From positions 1-7,950 of the forward strand of contig CAISGS010000005.1 of the NCBI GenBank assembly GCA_903884915.1: a DNA stretch of 7,950 nt, in the 5' to 3' direction. Shown piece by piece: positions 6,321 to 7,950 of the stretch. Source of the stretch: an uncultured Caulobacteraceae bacterium. GTDB lineage: Bacteria > Pseudomonadota > Alphaproteobacteria > Caulobacterales > Caulobacteraceae. The translations under genes and the position numbers were made by a program. The notes beneath the pieces were generated by a model. The model saw only the letters and a list, made by a program, of their open reading frames with translations. It did not search any database and had not been told where the DNA came from. Position 1 is the first letter of the stretch, and each line of letters begins with the position of its first letter.

Positions 6321-6515
6321 TGCACCGGTACCGGGAACACAGTGCGAGCGGCTTGCTGCTCTAGTCTGAGGCTATCCCTGTAACTGTAAGCGGCGAGTGC
6401 GACGTGCGGGTATTTCGGCAACGAAATACAGCCACTGGATCAAAGGCCCTAGGGCCATAGTCTGGGAAGGTGTGCGTCAATCGATGACCCGTGAGCCAGG
6501 AGACCGACCGGTGCA
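6321..6515 (+). promoter_or_regulatory. Cobalamin (B12) riboswitch aptamer
   Basis: The leader RNA binds an adenosyl- or related cobalamin and typically lowers expression of the downstream gene when B12 is plentiful. The hallmarks are in order. A closing stem pairs TGCACCGGT (6321-6329) with ACCGGTGCA (6507-6515), nine perfect pairs. GGGAA is at 6333-6337, GTAACTGTAAGC at 6380-6391, AGCCACTG at 6430-6437 and TGGGAAGG at 6463-6470. The B12 box region lies at 6483-6509, with GATGACCC at its start and AGCCAGGAGACC at 6494-6505. Internal hairpins include an 8-bp stem (6410-6417 with 6422-6429) capped by a GCAA tetraloop and a GGCCCTAGGGCC element at 6445-6456. The downstream gene is a BtuB-like receptor, the classic target. 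A short ORF can be read through 6397-6648, but it overlaps these conserved RNA elements and is dismissed. Confidence 0.95.
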
Positions 6516-6692
6516 GGTCGCTCATGCCGTGGCTCAGGGACTGGCCAAGGCGCGAAATGATCTCGTCAGAGCGACGAACGAGCGGTGGGAGCCGTATCGG
6601 ACCGTGCGGGTGAGCGTCTTTGGGCGTCGGTTCATCAGCGCGGGCTGACCGTTTGCGCGGACGCTCCGGCCATTGTCGCTGGCTGCCCGAGG
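6516..6692 (+). promoter_or_regulatory. Probable riboswitch expression platform and btuB ribosome binding site
   Basis: This stretch of 185 nt separates the aptamer from the receptor start at 6701 and contains no convincing gene. Two long-range stems with seven perfect pairs each are visible: GTCGCTC (6517-6523) with GAGCGAC (6569-6575), and GAGCGTC (6612-6618) with GACGCTC (6660-6666). The inner part of the second can also pair partly (around 6629-6634 with 6646-6651). No T-run follows either stem, arguing against a simple intrinsic terminator. The Shine-Dalgarno GAGG is at 6689-6692. Control may act on translation or by Rho-dependent termination; the sequence does not decide. Confidence 0.5.
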
Positions 6693-6700
6693 TTATTTTG

Positions 6701-7950
6701 ATGAGCCGTTCCTTCCTGTCGTTGCTTTTGGCGACGGCTGTTCCCCTCTGGCTATGCGCCAGTCCTTCCCTTGCTGCGGATAGCGCTGATGAGTTGATCG
6801 TGACCGCCAGTCGCTCTGGCGTCGCCGTTCCGCAGCATCTGCTCGGTTCGTCCGTGACGGTGCTGGATGCCAGCACCCTTGCCGAGCGCCAGACCCGCGA
6901 CGTCGCCGACATCCTGCGTGACGTTCCGGGCCTTGCAGTCAATGTCTCGCCGGGTCTGACCCAGATCAGAATGCGCGGTGCTGAGGCCAACCACACGCTG
7001 GTTCTGGTCGATGGGATCGAAGTTTCCGATCCCTTCTATGGTGAGTTTGATTTTGGCACCCTGCTCGCTGATGACGGGGCGCGGATCGAGGTCTTGCGGG
7101 GTCAGCAGAGCGCGCTCTATGGCTCTGAAGCTATCGGCGGCGTGATCCATTATATCTCCGGCAGCGGTCAGGATGCGCCCGGCGCGAGCCTGCGGGTCGA
7201 GGCCGGGTCCTTCGGAACCGTCAACAGCGCCGCCCGCTGGGCTGGGGCCACGCAGGGGCTGGACTATGCCGTGACCGCCTCGCTGACCAGCCGTGATGGG
7301 ACTCCCAACAGCCGTAGTGGCTCACGCAAGCTGGGCAAGGATGCCTTGGCCACGGCGTTCAAGTTGTCCTACGGGCTGAACGATCACCTGAAACTAACCG
7401 CCGTCGGGCGTTATGGCGCGGTGCAGGAGGATATCAATAACAGCGACAGTGATCCGGATTCCAAGACTTTTGGCTATATCGTCGACTCTCCGGGCACGGG
7501 CTACCGTAACATCGGCCTGTACGGGCTGGTTCGAGCCGATTGGTCTGGTCTCGACGGACGCTGGACGCAATCCCTCACCCTCCAGGCCGCCGATACGGAC
7601 CGCAAGGGCTATAGCGACGACCGCCGTTCTTCTGGTGATCAGGGCAAGCGCCAGAAGGGTTCCTATGAGACCAGTCTCTTGCTGGGCTCTGGACCGGTTC
7701 AGGACCGTCTGACCTTCGCCGTCGATCAAGAGCGCGAGCAGTTTCGCAATACGGACCCCAGCGGCTTTGCCTTTACGGGCACAAGGCGCCTGAACAATAC
7801 CGGCATTGTGGCCATGATCGACCACACGGTCGGGGACAAACTCGCCATCGGGGCCTCGATCCGGCGCGATCTGAATGACCAGTTTGCCGATGCCACCACC
7901 TACCGGGTTCAGGGTAGCTATCTGGCCTTGGCGAATATGAGGCTCCATGC
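6701..7950 (+). CDS. btuB: BtuB-like TonB-dependent cobalamin receptor (3' end beyond window)
   Basis: This is an outer-membrane receptor expected to import vitamin B12 with energy from TonB-ExbBD. The frame stays open from ATG 6701 to the window edge, giving 416 of the roughly 600 or more residues expected. A signal peptide spans 1-25 (basic start, Leu-rich core, SLA cleavage before ADS). The TonB box DELIVTAS is at 30-37. The plug domain covers about 50-155, with VTVLDA (52-57), ADILRDVPGL (69-78), IRMRG (89-93), LVLVDGIEVSDP (100-111) and IEVLRGQQSALYGSEAIGGVI (129-149). The barrel strands follow. An Asp-rich loop at 246-253 (four of eight residues are Asn or Ser, three are Asp) might bind metal, as Ca2+ loops do in E. 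coli BtuB, but this is speculation. GAGG at 6689-6692 gives 8-nt spacing. The cobalamin riboswitch upstream is the main evidence for the B12 substrate, since the domain architecture alone would fit many TonB receptors. Confidence 0.9.
   Translation, partial: MSRSFLSLLLATAVPLWLCASPSLAADSADELIVTASRSGVAVPQHLLGSSVTVLDASTLAERQTRDVADILRDVPGLAVNVSPGLTQIRMRGAEANHTLVLVDGIEVSDPFYGEFDFGTLLADDGARIEVLRGQQSALYGSEAIGGVIHYISGSGQDAPGASLRVEAGSFGTVNSAARWAGATQGLDYAVTASLTSRDGTPNSRSGSRKLGKDALATAFKLSYGLNDHLKLTAVGRYGAVQEDINNSDSDPDSKTFGYIVDSPGTGYRNIGLYGLVRADWSGLDGRWTQSLTLQAADTDRKGYSDDRRSSGDQGKRQKGSYETSLLLGSGPVQDRLTFAVDQEREQFRNTDPSGFAFTGTRRLNNTGIVAMIDHTVGDKLAIGASIRRDLNDQFADATTYRVQGSYLALANMRLH

Noticed and set aside
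6397..6648. Possible 83-codon gene in the btuB leader
   Set aside because: It runs through the conserved riboswitch core and B12 box, lacks a ribosome binding site, and its codon positions are constrained by RNA structure instead.
7394..7948. Minus-strand frame opposite the TonB-dependent receptor
   Set aside because: The plus strand carries an uninterrupted receptor frame with signal peptide, TonB box and plug motifs; the antisense frame has none.

Overview
This window looks like chromosomal DNA of an alphaproteobacterium. It is moderately GC-rich. The coding sequences are densely packed and have a strong Caulobacterales/Sphingomonadales flavour: a repeat built on TTCGACAGGCTCA, many acyl-CoA enzymes, and a TonB-dependent receptor behind a cobalamin riboswitch. 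The order-level call is from recollection of repeat and gene families and is tentative. No rRNA, tRNA, CRISPR, transposase or phage gene is visible.

Layout. (1) Positions 2-1522: a fatty acid hydroxylase/sterol desaturase superfamily membrane protein, followed 3 bp later by a small, very hydrophobic protein of unknown function, probably one transcript. (2) 1613-2890: an acyl-CoA dehydrogenase of the type ending in a DGPDEVH motif (ACAD10/11-like). (3) 2891-3097: an intergenic region holding two facing palindromic (REP-like) hairpins around a perfect ATCCTC hexamer array of 10.8 copies. (4) 3098-4012: a tandem hotdog (MaoC-like) protein. It overlaps by 19 bp, tail to tail, with (5) 3994-5139 on the minus strand, a very clear FMN-dependent L-lactate dehydrogenase (lldD). 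(6) 5344-6219: a YghU-type glutathione transferase/disulfide reductase, divergent from lldD across a 204-bp gap that carries a 5-5-5 dyad. (7) 6220-6700: a non-coding leader with a candidate promoter, a strong hairpin, a cobalamin riboswitch aptamer (about 6321-6515) and a long expression platform. (8) 6701 to the window end: a BtuB-like TonB-dependent receptor, truncated by the window edge.

How it fits together. The acyl-CoA dehydrogenase and the hotdog protein are a plausible oxidation/hydration pair for an unidentified acyl-CoA, but the repeat cluster separates them. lldD feeds lactate electrons to the quinone pool, and no lactate permease or lldR regulator is seen nearby. YghU is a thiol-redox enzyme. 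The riboswitch-btuB unit is a self-contained vitamin B12 uptake module. I see no clearly new multi-gene system. The most unusual sequence-level structure is the hexamer array embedded in the facing REP-like hairpins at 2915-3070, followed by the long, structured riboswitch leader.
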